Of a stretch of 64,000 bases of DNA, positions 9,308-19,945 are shown piece after piece (the first letter of the stretch is position 1; the number at the start of each line of letters is the position of its first letter). Origin of the DNA: Pelobates cultripes (lineage: Eukaryota; Chordata; Amphibia; Anura; Pelobatidae); the NCBI GenBank assembly GCA_933207985.1, contig OW240913.1:353568258-353632257 (forward strand), read 5' to 3'. Position numbers and translations under genes: made by a program. The notes beneath the pieces were generated by a model that was given only the letters and a program-made list of their open reading frames with translations, searched no databases and had not been told where the DNA came from.

Positions 9308-11974
9308 TTGTCCCCAAAACAAGGACAGAAGGTGCCTGTAGCAAGTGTGTTAAAAAATGATAATATTAGAGTCATGTCTACAAATGCTCGCAGTTTAGGG
9401 AAAAAGATCCATGAACTTGTGGCAATAATGGCAACTGATAGTGTAGATTTAGTCGCTGTTACTGAGACATGGTATAATGAGAAAAATGACTGGGACATAG
9501 CAATACCAGGGTACTCTTTATATACAAAAGATAGGGAAGGCAAGAAAGGGGGAGGGGTGGCCCTGTATGTGAAGGATAGCATAAAATCTAGCCTAATAAA
9601 AGTTAGTGAGACAAACATAGAGTCCGTTTGGGTTACGTTAGAATTTGGTAATCACACAGTAACTCGTGTAGGTGTGATTTATAGGCCCCCAGGACAAATT
9701 GAAGAGTTAGATAATCTACTAGTTGAGGAAATAGCTAAAATGACAATGAAGGGGAAGTTATCATCATGGGTGACTTTAATCTTCCTGATGTAAATTGGAA
9801 AACAAAATTAGCTACTTGTGCCAGGAGCACACATATTCTAAACTCGCTACTGGGATTGTCTCTAAAACAAGTTGTTGAGGCCATACTAGATTTAGTGTTA
9901 ACAAATGGAGATTTGGTATCAGATATTACTGTAGGTGAAAGTTTCGGATCCAGTGATCATCAGTCAGTATGGTTTAATATAAGAACAGTGACTGAGTCAC
10001 ACCACACAAAAACAAAAGTTTTAGACTTTAGAAAACCAGACTTTTCTAAAATTAGAATATGTGTAGAGGAGTCATTATCAGACTGGAGCAATTTAAATGG
10101 AGTCCAAGAGAAATGGGATTATTTAAAAGTTGTACTATTGAAGGCAACAGAAAATTGCATTAGGCTTGTCAGTAAAAGCAAAAAATTAAAGAAACCACTG
10201 TGGTACTCCGCAGATGTGGCCAAAATAGTTAAAAACTAAAAGTTAGCATTTAGGAATTATAAAAAAACCCAGAGTGAGGAAGACAAATGATCTATAAGAT
10301 TAGGCAGAAAGAGGCTAAGCAAGTTATAAGAGCTTCCAAATCACACACAGAAGAAAAAACAGCACAGTCAGTAAAAAAGGGGGACAAAACATTTTTTAGA
10401 TACATAAATGAGAAAAGAAAAGTAAAACAAGGATTAGTTAGATTAAAAACAAAAGAAGGAAGGTATGTAGAAGAGGATAAAGGTCTAGCTGACTGCCTCA
10501 ATGAATATAAGACAAATAAGTCAATGGGACCTGATGGAATACACCCAAAGCTATTAAAAGAGCTTAGTGGTATACTAGCAAAACCATTAACAGATTTATT
10601 TAACCAATCATTGTTAACAGGAGTAGTCCCAGAAGATTGGAAGTTAGCGCATGTTGTGCCCATTTACTAGAAAGGTAATAGGGAGGAGTCGGGCAACTAT
10701 AGGCCAGTAAGCCTTACTTCAGTAGTGGGGAAAGTGATGGAAACCATGTTAAAGGATAGGATTGTTGAACATCTAAAAACACATGGATTTCAAGATCAGA
10801 GACAACATGGGTTTACTTCAGGGAGATCATGCCAAACTAATCTTATTGATTTTTTTGATTGGGTAACTAAAATTATAGATCAGGGTGGTGCAGTAGACAT
10901 TGTTTACCTAGATTTCAGTAAGGCTTTTGACACTGTTGCACATAGAAGGCTTATCAATAAACTGCAATCTTTAAGTTTGGATTCCAATATTGTTGAATGG
11001 GTAAGGCAGTGGCTGAGTGACAGGCAACAGAGGGTTGTAGTTAATGGAATATATTCGAAGCTTGGACTTGTCACCAGTGGGGTACCTCAGGGATCTGTAC
11101 TTGGACCCATTCTCTTTAATATTTTTATAAGTGATATTGCAGAAGGTCTTGATGGTAAGGTATGTCTTTTTGCTGATGATAATAAGATATGTAACAGGGT
11201 TGATGTCCAGGAGGGATAAGGCAAATGGCAAATGATTTAGGTAAACTAGAAAAATGGTCAGAATTGTGGCAACTGACATTTAATGTGGATAAGTGCAAGA
11301 TAATGCATCTTGGACGTAAAAACCCAAGGGCAGAGTACAGAATATTTGATAGAGTCGTAACCTCAACAATTGAGGAAAGGGATTTAGGGGTGATTATTTC
11401 TGATGACTTAAAGGTAGGCAATGTAATAGAGCAGCAGGAAATGCTAGCATAATGCTTGGTTGTATAGGGAGAGGTATTAGCAGTAGAAAGAGGGAAGTGC
11501 TCATGCCATTGTACAGAACACTGGTGAGACCTCACTTGGAGTATTGTACGCAGTACTGGAGACCATATCTTCAGAAGCATATTGATACCTTAGAGAGGGT
11601 TCAGAGAAGGGCTACTAAACTGGTTCATGGATTGCGGGATAAAACTTACCAGGAAAGGTTAAAGGATCTTAACATGTATAGCTTGGAGGAGAGACGAGAC
11701 AGGGTAGGATATGATAGAAACATTTAAGTATATAAAGGGAATCAACACAGTAAAGGAGGAGACTATATTTAAAAGAAGAAAAACTACCACAACAAGAGGA
11801 CATAGTCTTAAATTAGAGGGACAAAGGTTTAAAAATAATATCAGGAAGTATTACTTTACTGAGAGGGTAGTGGATGCATGGAATAGCCTTCCAGCTGAAG
11901 TGGTAGAGGTTAACACAGTAAAGGAGTTTAAGCATGCGTGGGATAGGCATAAGGCTATCCTAACTATAAGATAA
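9308..11974 (+). pseudogene. CR1 ORF2: APE endonuclease plus reverse transcriptase, multiply broken
   Basis: The endonuclease begins near 9308 with MSTNARSLGKK, then VAVTETW and GGGVALYV. A frameshift near 9750 is followed by MGDFNLPDVNW in the next frame and SSDHQSV near 9955. A stop (10237-10239) and another frameshift by 10287 precede the RT part. RT landmarks follow: NKSMGPDGIHPK, NYRPVSLTS, YLDFSKAFDTV (motif A), SGVPQGSVLGP (motif B) and LFADDNKI (motif C). A TAG at 10668-10670 interrupts VPIY-KGN. Frameshifts occur near 11220, near 11415 (4 bases missing relative to the 61.3-kb copy) and near 11705 (one extra base relative to the 53.2-kb copy). The C-terminal part ends HKAILTIR before the TAA at 11974. 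Several independent lesions make it a dead copy. Confidence 0.87.
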
Positions 11975-12046
11975 GGCTAGGGACTAATAAAAGTATTTAG
12001 AAAATTGGGCAGACTAGATGGGCCGAATGGTTCTTATCTGCCATCA

Positions 12047-12071
12047 CATTCTATGTTTCTATGTTTCTATG
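12047..12071 (+). repeat. CR1 3' terminal TTCTATG repeats
   Basis: Three consecutive (T)TTCTATG units end the element, preceded by the conserved GACTAGATGGGCCGAATGG block. CR1 elements end in short repeats rather than poly(A); the reverse transcriptase uses this end for priming. Confidence 0.85.
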
Positions 12072-12074
12072 TAG

Positions 12075-13190
12075 CATGCTTGTAATTGAGAGAGTTAGAC
12101 TATGAATACGAGAATACAAATTAAAGTAGAATATACAATAAAAATACATAAACTATTGTGGACTAGCTAGAATGGCTAGAAATATACTACAAATGTAAAG
12201 ATGCAAAAACGTGGAATAGGCTTAATGAAAAATATTATGATGATGAGTGTTCCGTGATGGACTGACTGATACACCCGAATGTCCTTTTAACTGAAGGTGC
12301 AAACATGTCCAAACCAAGTGGTGCTTAAACCTTGCAAGTCACTACACAAACATCCATAAACACTATGAAAATGTTTTAACTGGAACATTGATGTTGATGC
12401 CCTTATGACTGTAAATGGAATGGAAACGTGTTAAAAAGAAAAAAACAACACACAATTTCTTTAGGAACAGATCATATTTTCATTTCAATATATAAATACA
12501 GCATGTTGATCTTTTAGTAAAAAAATGTCTGGTATGTAACATTTTGGTATGTCTGCACTTGCTTACCCAGTGTTATGTTATCTGATTCTCACAGTTATCT
12601 GGCCGCACTTAATAAAATAGAAAGACTGATTAGGGATACAGAATTAGCAGTTATCCATCACACTTAATTATCTGCTAGGAAGGGAGAAGTGATGGTGTCA
12701 GACACTTTGAGTGGGTTAGTGTGTTGATCATGAAACCTCTATGGTTAAAAAAAAGACTAAAGTGCTTTATTATCCAGGATCAACATAGAAAGTAGCAGTC
12801 AAGATTATACATATATTTTCCTTAATGCAAAACATCTATTAATAATTAATGTTTTCTAAAGATGAAGTGCGCAAAAACCTACTAAAATATCAGTGCCGTT
12901 ATGGGTTATGGGATATTGGGTTACATTCGCTACTGTCGTGAAAATGGAGGCAATGAGGAACTTGCTTTTTTTTTTTTTTTTTTAAACCTGTTTTAGCCAA
13001 AATGTCCATATTAGGTTTTAAATTCAGCACAAATTTACTAGATACACTTAATGAAGAGTCAATAATTGACAGTCAAGTGGAATTATGTAATGTGCTTTAT
13101 TTTAAAGGGGAGCTCTTGTGCAGATTTTTTTATGCATATAATTAATTGTTGCAAAAAATATATACATTTACTAAGATTTGCACAAATCTT
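12075..13190. other. AT-rich non-coding DNA
   Basis: No gene is recognised. It holds only short homopolymer runs, including a T-run at about 12966-12983. Confidence 0.4.
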
Positions 13191-13192
13191 TT

Positions 13193-13440
13193 TCAAAGGG
13201 ACACTGTGGGCACTATAACTGCTTCATTGCCTCTCATTGAAGTGGTTATAATGTCTAGAGCCTCCTGGCACCGTCCTTATGTTCAGTGTTAAGCCATTTT
13301 TAATGGTGTAATACTAAATGAGATATCCCCCAGCAGCCCAACCTGTCTGTGCTGATGTGCTAATTAGGAAACTTTAGCCTGAGCAACAATGGGGGGCAAT
13401 GAGTGGCTGAGAATATCAGTGGACAGCCTTCCAATGCTGA
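13193..13440 (+). repeat. Left part of a T2/Kolobok-like MITE
   Basis: AAAGGGACACTGTGGGCACT at the left edge is the family's terminal sequence, followed by a CATTGAAGTGGTTATAATG inverted-repeat segment. The right end is not found. The LTR-like block that follows may have interrupted it. Confidence 0.45.
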
Positions 13441-13649
13441 TATGTATGATGGTGCTCCTGTACTCTGACTGAGTACCTCCACCAGATCAGTTTCCTCTTT
13501 GCTACCAGGGGACTTTGGAATGCTTTAGATCCAGTCACTATAGCTTGACTGGGGTTGTTGAGGACCTCTTCCACGGGACCAGGCTGCAGTGAATATAGAT
13601 CTGAAGACTCTCTCCTGTAGAGCAGTGTTTATAGCTTTACTATAGCGTT

Positions 13650-14560
13650 TCCCACACACATTAGATGAGTCAGAATGTAGGGGGTAGAATGATCTTTATT
13701 GCACAGGACACAGCTATTTATACAGAACAGTGTTTACTCTCCACTCAAGGCGTCCCCCATACAAACCAATGCACAGTTCAATTGTCCCTCCCTCACACCA
13801 CCCTGTCCGGGGATTTAAGTAGATTGTCCCCAGATAACACCATAGGCTCCCTGCTGGGCCTTTATAGATCTAGAGGCACAGCACACAAAATGTCCGCCGT
13901 AACCATCCTTCCCTTTACCGTACCCACATACAATTCATGGAAAGCTTGTCACTGAGCACCCTCACTGTCCAAATATCACCCTGATCAGATAATCCATGCC
14001 TGACTTACAGTGTGTTAAAATTCACAGCTATCCTCCAATCCAACAAGGAGTTCCAGGCATGTGGTGGCTTAGTCCCGGTCTCACAAAAGGAGTTCCCAGA
14101 CCTCTGGGGAAGGGAGTGCTCTCAATCCCCAGTTATCCTCTGATGCCACCTCAACCTCCCCTCCAAATAGCACTATATTTGGAGGTCAGGTAATTGAGAA
14201 ATAACTGCTTCAAGATTTACAGGACCTCGGCACAGTCCCAGGTACAGTTCCAGGGTAATTCCCGGTCAGGCACTCAATGTGTAAAATGATTCCAGGAGAT
14301 CCCCAGTAGTCTGGTTGGGAGGCACAGTAAGTGTCTGGGTCCCCTATACCTCTCCCCGAGTGACAATATCCCCTTTCAAGGTCTCTTGGGACCAGGTCTA
14401 TAGTCTATGGGCAGTGGGCTGGCCTTCAAGCTTCTCCAAAAGTCTGTGTTATCAAAGTTTTCTTCACAATATGAATTGATATGACTATAGAAGTGTGTAA
14501 TCTCTGTTTTAGCCATGTCTTCAGTGGGGGCCAGGTTGTGTGTGACCATAGACCCTCATT
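13650..14560 (-). mobile_element. LTR-like sequence (possible solo LTR of a retroelement)
   Basis: Read on the - strand, a TATAAATA box (13715-13722) is followed about 15 bases later by AATAAA (13695-13700) and then a short pyrimidine-rich stretch. This is the compact TATA-to-polyadenylation arrangement of many retroviral and LTR-retrotransposon LTRs. No gag, pol or env coding sequence lies beside it, and I did not find clear TG...CA ends or target-site duplications. It could be a solo LTR or unrelated promoter-like sequence. Confidence 0.4.
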
Positions 14561-14599
14561 CTACTTTAAAATTGGTTAACAATTAATGGAGACACACAG

Positions 14600-15150
14600 C
14601 CCGATGACTCATGCGCTATAACCAATTTAGTTAGATTAAATTGTATTTTTGCCTTTGATTAGCTGCAGAACTGGTCTCTGCTGCCAGTTTTTAAGATCCA
14701 CTCATTTTTTCTCAAGCACTTACATCCTTATTATTGCTGGGTATTTTTATTGAGATGTGAAGCTTTACATAAAAGCAAAATATCATAAATTAAGTTTGTA
14801 TTAGTGCAAGTGTTTTAATGTGTTAATTTATATGTGTCCATTAAAATGGTGGATTGCTGAATAATATGATTGTGGACTTACGTATCTCTCCTATTCTCTT
14901 AGTGAATATAATATTACTACACTAGAGGACTTAATTTTGTCCCATTTGTATTTTTTCACATGACCACAATTAAGGATATCTAAGGTGCTGCTCCCACCTT
15001 TTCCTAAGGTTTGTTTTTCCCCTCTCTTGGCCCTGCAGGAATTAGTTCAGGAGAGTTAATGAAAGCTACTGCTTAGAAAATTCCACCTCTCTTGTGCCAC
15101 CAGTGTAGATGGGGAGCGACATTTGGCAGATCACAAAAAATGTTTTGACT
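14600..15150. other. Non-coding DNA
   Basis: No gene or clear repeat boundary is seen. The sequence is AT-rich. Confidence 0.35.
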
Positions 15151-15154
15151 ACTT

Positions 15155-15300
15155 ACAATGGGAGACTCCAGGCTATTCCCGGCACCATAACCATATAGTG
15201 AGTTGTTATGCATTCCTTTAAAAGAAAATAATAAAAACGAGTCCCAGAAGATGCTTACCCATAGTCGGAGGAGGTTACGGAAGTGACATCTCCCCAATCT
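15155..15300. repeat. Short T2-like MITE fragment
   Basis: GGGAGACTCCAGGCT followed by GGCACCATAACCATAT resembles the terminal region of the T2-like family elsewhere in the window. Both ends are eroded. Confidence 0.35.
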
Positions 15301-15359
15301 ATGGATGCCAAAACCAAAAGAAAGATAATGCGTAGAGGGTCCTCTGTTTATGGTATTTA

Positions 15360-16586
15360 TTTATATTAATGTACTTTGCCATGTTTATTTTGGCAATTAG
15401 TTTACAATAAATAGAAAATACAAAAGAGGATAAGCACTAAGAAATCAAGTAATATAATATGTGAAATAAGCTGCAAACACTGAATGTAAGTAATACCCCC
15501 AACACCTTACTAACAAGTAGCAAAACAATACAAATGTGCTCTACCAAATGTGAGGAAATTACCTTTTATATTTTTGTTTTTGTTTTTACTCAGTAAGCAC
15601 TATTGTTTGCTTTTTACGTTTTACTTTTTATATTCATCTGGATGTTGGCAGACTTACCCCTAATTAGATACATATCCACCAGTGGGGATTATACCGCTGT
15701 ACGCTCTTTTAGTAAGAACTGGCCTATAGCTCTAGCAGATGTGAGTGTGATCCCACATATCTTTGTTGTGTGTCCTACACTAAGTATTTGACTATCTGCA
15801 CAATGTTTGGTTATTTTCTGTTTTGAGACATATACTCATCACCAACTGAAGCCTGGAAGATTCCAAGAATTGTTTTTTTTGACCTTAGTACACACAATAT
15901 TCAACACAACGTGTTTTTGTGTTTTGTATCAGTTTACAAGAAATGTATTATGACATTGGCAAAAAACATTGAGTGCAAATTTTAACGTTCATGTATGAGA
16001 ACAATTTTAATACCCTTTTAATATTTGGATAGTTTTAGTTCTATTGGAATATTAAGATAGTGTTAGTTTCTAAATCTCCTTCTATGGTAGGATACATAAA
16101 TACTTTTACACATACAGATTAATATGCTACACAGTGTATACAACTTTTAAAATGTATTAAAATAACTCAGTTGTAAGTAACACCAAAGCTCAGTACAGCA
16201 AATGTACAGTTACTGTCCCACATGTTTGTGTTCTATGTTAGTTTTAGATATGATATGATATGGCATTTGAAATACTACGTGCTGAGCGTTTACACGGAAC
16301 AAAACTTTATTAACACATCTATTTTATCAATACACACCTTCAGAATTTCAGCATTCGCTATCTCACTAGTGCAAACGTTCCCATATTTGGGCAGCGAATG
16401 AAAGGAAACGAAGCATCCTGCTGGAAGTTGTGTTAACCTTTTGGAAAATGGGTTTATAAATAGACATGCTTTTTCTTATTTTGCTTACAAAAAGCTACAT
16501 TTTGTTATTTTTCATTTTATGCTGGTTTTAATAATTTCCATCTGCCATGTTACTTTTGTTTATATTTTTTTCTACATTTTAGGTGT
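15360..16586. other. AT-rich non-coding DNA
   Basis: No coding exon, RNA gene or clear element is recognised. There are scattered AT-rich simple stretches. Confidence 0.4.
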
Positions 16587-18030
16587 TTAACCCCTTAAGG
16601 ACACAGCTTCAGAAGCTTGTCGTACACTTAATGACACAAGCAATTTTTGCATTTTCTTGCTGTATGCGTTCAACTGCAATTTGCATCTCTCTCGTTTATT
16701 GCACCGATACATATTATATACTGTTTTTTAAAGGACAAAAAGGACTTTAATTTGATGTAACATATATATATATTTATAAATGTTTATTTATTATAAAAAA
16801 AAAGAAAAATGCAAAAAAAATGAAAAATGTTCTGTTTTTTGTACAGTTTTTGCAATAATAATGTGTGCCTAATTAGTGCAGGTTAAAGAAAGTAATTAAA
16901 AAAAAATTAATTTAGTTGTTCTGATTTACAGAATATATAATGTGTCTGGGATTTTAAGTTGTTTTTGGTAGTTACAGGTCACAAAGCACAAGGAGTAAAA
17001 TAAACTTTTAATGTGGAGCAATGCTAGAATTTGGTATGTTTGTCTTGTAAGCTTAATAGCCATAAAAAAGAAAACAAAATTGCCACACAAAAGTATATAT
17101 TTATATAAAGTAGACATCACAGGCTATTGTCCTAAGGTTGTTTTGACACTTTCTACGTAGCCATTTCACCGCCAATCTCTGCAAAAATATTGGAGTTAAA
17201 TTTAGTTTTTTGGGCTTTTGGCACACAAACTTATAACAAAGAACTTCTCATGTGTATTTTGTAAAGTTGGTGTGTGCTATTCCTGTACAAAGTTTTATTT
17301 TGTGTTCAGTTACTTCTGCTGAGTACTACGATACCCCCATTGTATGTCTTTGACACTATTTCGTGAAGCTACAGTGCCAAATAGGAGACCTGTCCGTTTC
17401 AACATTTACAGTAGAATTTTGAGAGGCAGATTTAATGGGCCTATGCTTCAAATTGGGGTATTATAGTTTGACTGTTCAAAAAACCCCACAAAAGCCTACC
17501 ATTTGTAAAAGTAGACACTCCAGGGTATCTCATATGGTGCATATTGTGCCTTAACATGCCCCCATTTTTTCATCAATATTTGCCAAAATATGTGGTAAAA
17601 AATAATTTTGGGCATTTTTTACATACGGTTTACATTTTTGCTAGGCATATTGTACATTTCATATGTGCCACTAAGTTCAAACCCCCCAAATTATGCTCAG
17701 CTAAGTCTTCTGCGTAAAACAATATGCCCAATGTATGACCTAGACACTATTTTGTGAAGTTACACTACTGTAAAAGAGACGTGACAAGTTAAGGTTTTTA
17801 AGTTTGAATTTTCATGGAGTTTTTGATGGTGTCCGTGTCCCACTTTGGAGCACTTGAGCAGGCTACATATTACAACTACACCACAGTGGCGGATCCGGGG
17901 GGGGGCAACGGGGCAATTGCCCCCCCCCGAGAAAATAGTGCAGCTGCCATCAGTTGAGCGACCTCATTAGGGGCTCGGTCGGGTGCTGCAGCCCTTTGGC
18001 AGACCGGGCCCCTTTAAAGTTGCAGGGAGT

Positions 18031-18063
18031 GCTGGGAGGAAGTGACTGTTACTTCCTCCCAGC
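18031..18063. repeat. Perfect 13-bp inverted repeat inside the hAT element
   Basis: GCTGGGAGGAAGT (18031-18043) and ACTTCCTCCCAGC (18051-18063) are exact reverse complements with a 7-base loop. Confidence 0.9.
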
Positions 18064-18275
18064 ATACAGACCGCGCGGGCTGAGAACACCCAGGATGCAG
18101 CTGGGAGAGAAGACACAGGCAGCTGGGAGAGAAGGAGGAGGGAGGAGAGAGAGCTCTGCAGCTTCAGACTCCCATCAGGCTCAGCCAGCCTCAGGAAGTC
18201 ACCTTCCTGCAAAGAAAAAGGTATTTAAGCAGAGGGGAGAGGGGAGGGTGCTTAACATTATGGAAGCTGCAATTT

Positions 18276-19630
18276 GTGTGTGTGTCAGTGTGTATGTTTA
18301 GATATGTGGACATCTGTGTGTGTGTGTATGTTTAGATATGTGGACATCTGTGTGTGTCATGTGTATAGATATGTGGACATCTGTGTGTGTCAGTGTGTAT
18401 GTTTAGATATGTGGACATCTGTGTGTGTGTTTAGATATGTGGACATCTGTGTGTGCCAGTGTGTATGTTTAGGTGGACATCTGTGTGTGCCAGTGTGTAT
18501 GTTTATGTATGTGGACATCTGTGTGTGTCAGTGTGTATGTTTAGGTATGTGGACATCTGTGTGTGCCAGTGTGTATGTTTATGTATGTGGACATCTGTGT
18601 GTGCCAGTGTGTATGTTTATGTATGTGGACATCTGTGTGTGCCAGTGTGTATGTTTAGGTATGTGGACATCTGTGTGTGTCAGTGTGTATGTTTAGGTAT
18701 GTGGACATCTGTGTGTGTCAGTGTGTATGTTTATGTATGTGGACATCTGTGTGTGTCAGTGTGTATGTTTATGTATGTGGACATCTCTGTGTGTCAGTGT
18801 GTATGTTTAGGTATGTGGACATCTGTGTGTGTCAGTGTGTATGTTTATGTATGTGGACATCTGTATGTGCCAGTGTGTATGTTTATGTATGTGGACATCT
18901 GTGTGTGTGTGTCAGTGTGTATGTTTATGTATGTGGACATCTGTGTGTGCCAGTGTGTATGTTTAGATATGTGGACATCTGTGTGTGCCAGTGTGTATGT
19001 TTATGTATGTGGACATCTGTGTGTGTCAGTGTGTATGTTTAGATATGTGGACATCTGTGTGTGCCAGTGTGTATGTTTATGTATGTGGACATCTGTGTGT
19101 GCCAGTGTGTATGTTTATGTATGTGGACATCTGTGTGTGCCAGTGTGTATGTTTATGTATGTGGACATCTGTGTGTGTCAGTGTGTATGTTTATGTATGT
19201 GGACATCTGTGTGTGTCAGTGTGTATGTTTATGTATGTGGACATCTGTGTGTGTCAGTGTGTATGTTTATGTATGTGGACATCTGTGTGTGTCAGTGTGT
19301 ATGTTTATGTATGTGGACATCTGTGTGTGCCAGTGTGTATGTTTAGGTATGTGGACATCTGTGTGTGTATGTTTAGATATGTGTACATCTGTGTGTGTCA
19401 GTGTGTATGTTTAGGTATGTGTGTATGTGTGCATCTGTGTGCCAGTGCGTATGTTTAGGTATGTGGACATCTGTGTGTGTCAGTGTGTATGTGTGCATCT
19501 GTGTGCCAGTGCGTATGTTTAGGTATGTGGACATCTGTGTGTATGTTTAGCTATGTGTACATCTGTGTGTATCGGAGTGTCAGTGTGTGAATCTGTGAGT
19601 GTTAATGTGTATCTGTGAGTATGTATCTGT
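18276..19630 (+). repeat. 38-bp GT-rich minisatellite (VNTR), roughly 30 or more copies
   Basis: The unit reads TGTGTATGTTTATGTATGTG followed by GACATCTGTGTGTGTCAG, 38 bp in all. Variants swap TTTATG/TTTAGG/TTTAGA and GTCAG/GCCAG, and some units are shortened or carry an extra GT. Because 38 is not a multiple of 3 and no unit contains a stop in any forward frame, all three + frames stay open over long stretches. They encode a 38-residue periodic Cys/Val-rich peptide (MWTSVCVSVYVYVCGHLCV and phase shifts). There is no sign this is translated. Confidence 0.93.
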
Positions 19631-19739
19631 GTGTGTACCACAGACAACGTCGTCCACTGCACTCAGGTTCCGCTTTTCACTCTGGTCCACAGCCTCAAAG
19701 GTGCTCTGGAATAGATAGACACTGCTAATCCGTCCAACA

Positions 19740-19945
19740 ATACAAGGTAATAGAATATACAGGCAACACACCAGGTACTGAAGGTGTATTTATTCGAGGG
19801 TAGAACACCACATAAAAGTGCAACTTTTCAGCCCTAGAGGGACTTAAACATGATTAAGGCCCCCAAGGGCTGAAACGTGTTCTACCCTCCAATAAATACA
19901 CCTTCAGTACCTGGAGTTATGCCTGTATATTCTATTACCTTGTAT
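19740..19945. repeat. Foldback element: 67-nt inverted arms, 72-nt loop
   Basis: The left arm is 19740-19806 and the right arm 19879-19945; I count 4 mismatches over 67 positions. It interrupts the GT-rich tract, which resumes on both sides (GTATCTGTGTGTG before about 19637, GTATCTGTGTATG after 19942). The unmatched 19637-19739 stretch is part of the same insertion. No coding capacity. The motif GCTGAAACGTGTTCTACC sits next to the right arm. Confidence 0.82.

Larger units (their letters stand above)
8100..12071 (+). mobile_element. Nearly full-length CR1-clade LINE
   Basis: It comprises a 5' UTR of a few hundred bases (left edge uncertain), ORF1 (8324-9271), ORF2 (9308-11974) and a 3' UTR ending in TTCTATG repeats at 12047-12071 with no poly(A). 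A two-ORF layout, an SGNH-esterase ORF1, an APE-type endonuclease, an FADD-type reverse transcriptase and an ATTCTATG-type tail are diagnostic of CR1. Both ORFs carry stops or frameshifts, and part of the endonuclease-RT linker appears deleted, so this copy cannot move by itself. Two shorter copies of the same family (53.2 and 61.3 kb) match closely, implying recent activity of the family. I cannot delimit target-site duplications. Confidence 0.88.

Noticed and set aside
18274..19458. Long overlapping + strand ORFs (297, 157, 140, 121 and 117 codons) encoding Cys-rich periodic peptides
   Set aside because: They are produced by the stop-free 38-bp VNTR in all three frames. No promoter, splice context or domain supports translation.
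18276..19630. Regularly repeated units that might suggest a CRISPR array
   Set aside because: Units are directly adjacent with no unique spacers, the setting is a eukaryotic transposon, and there are no cas genes.
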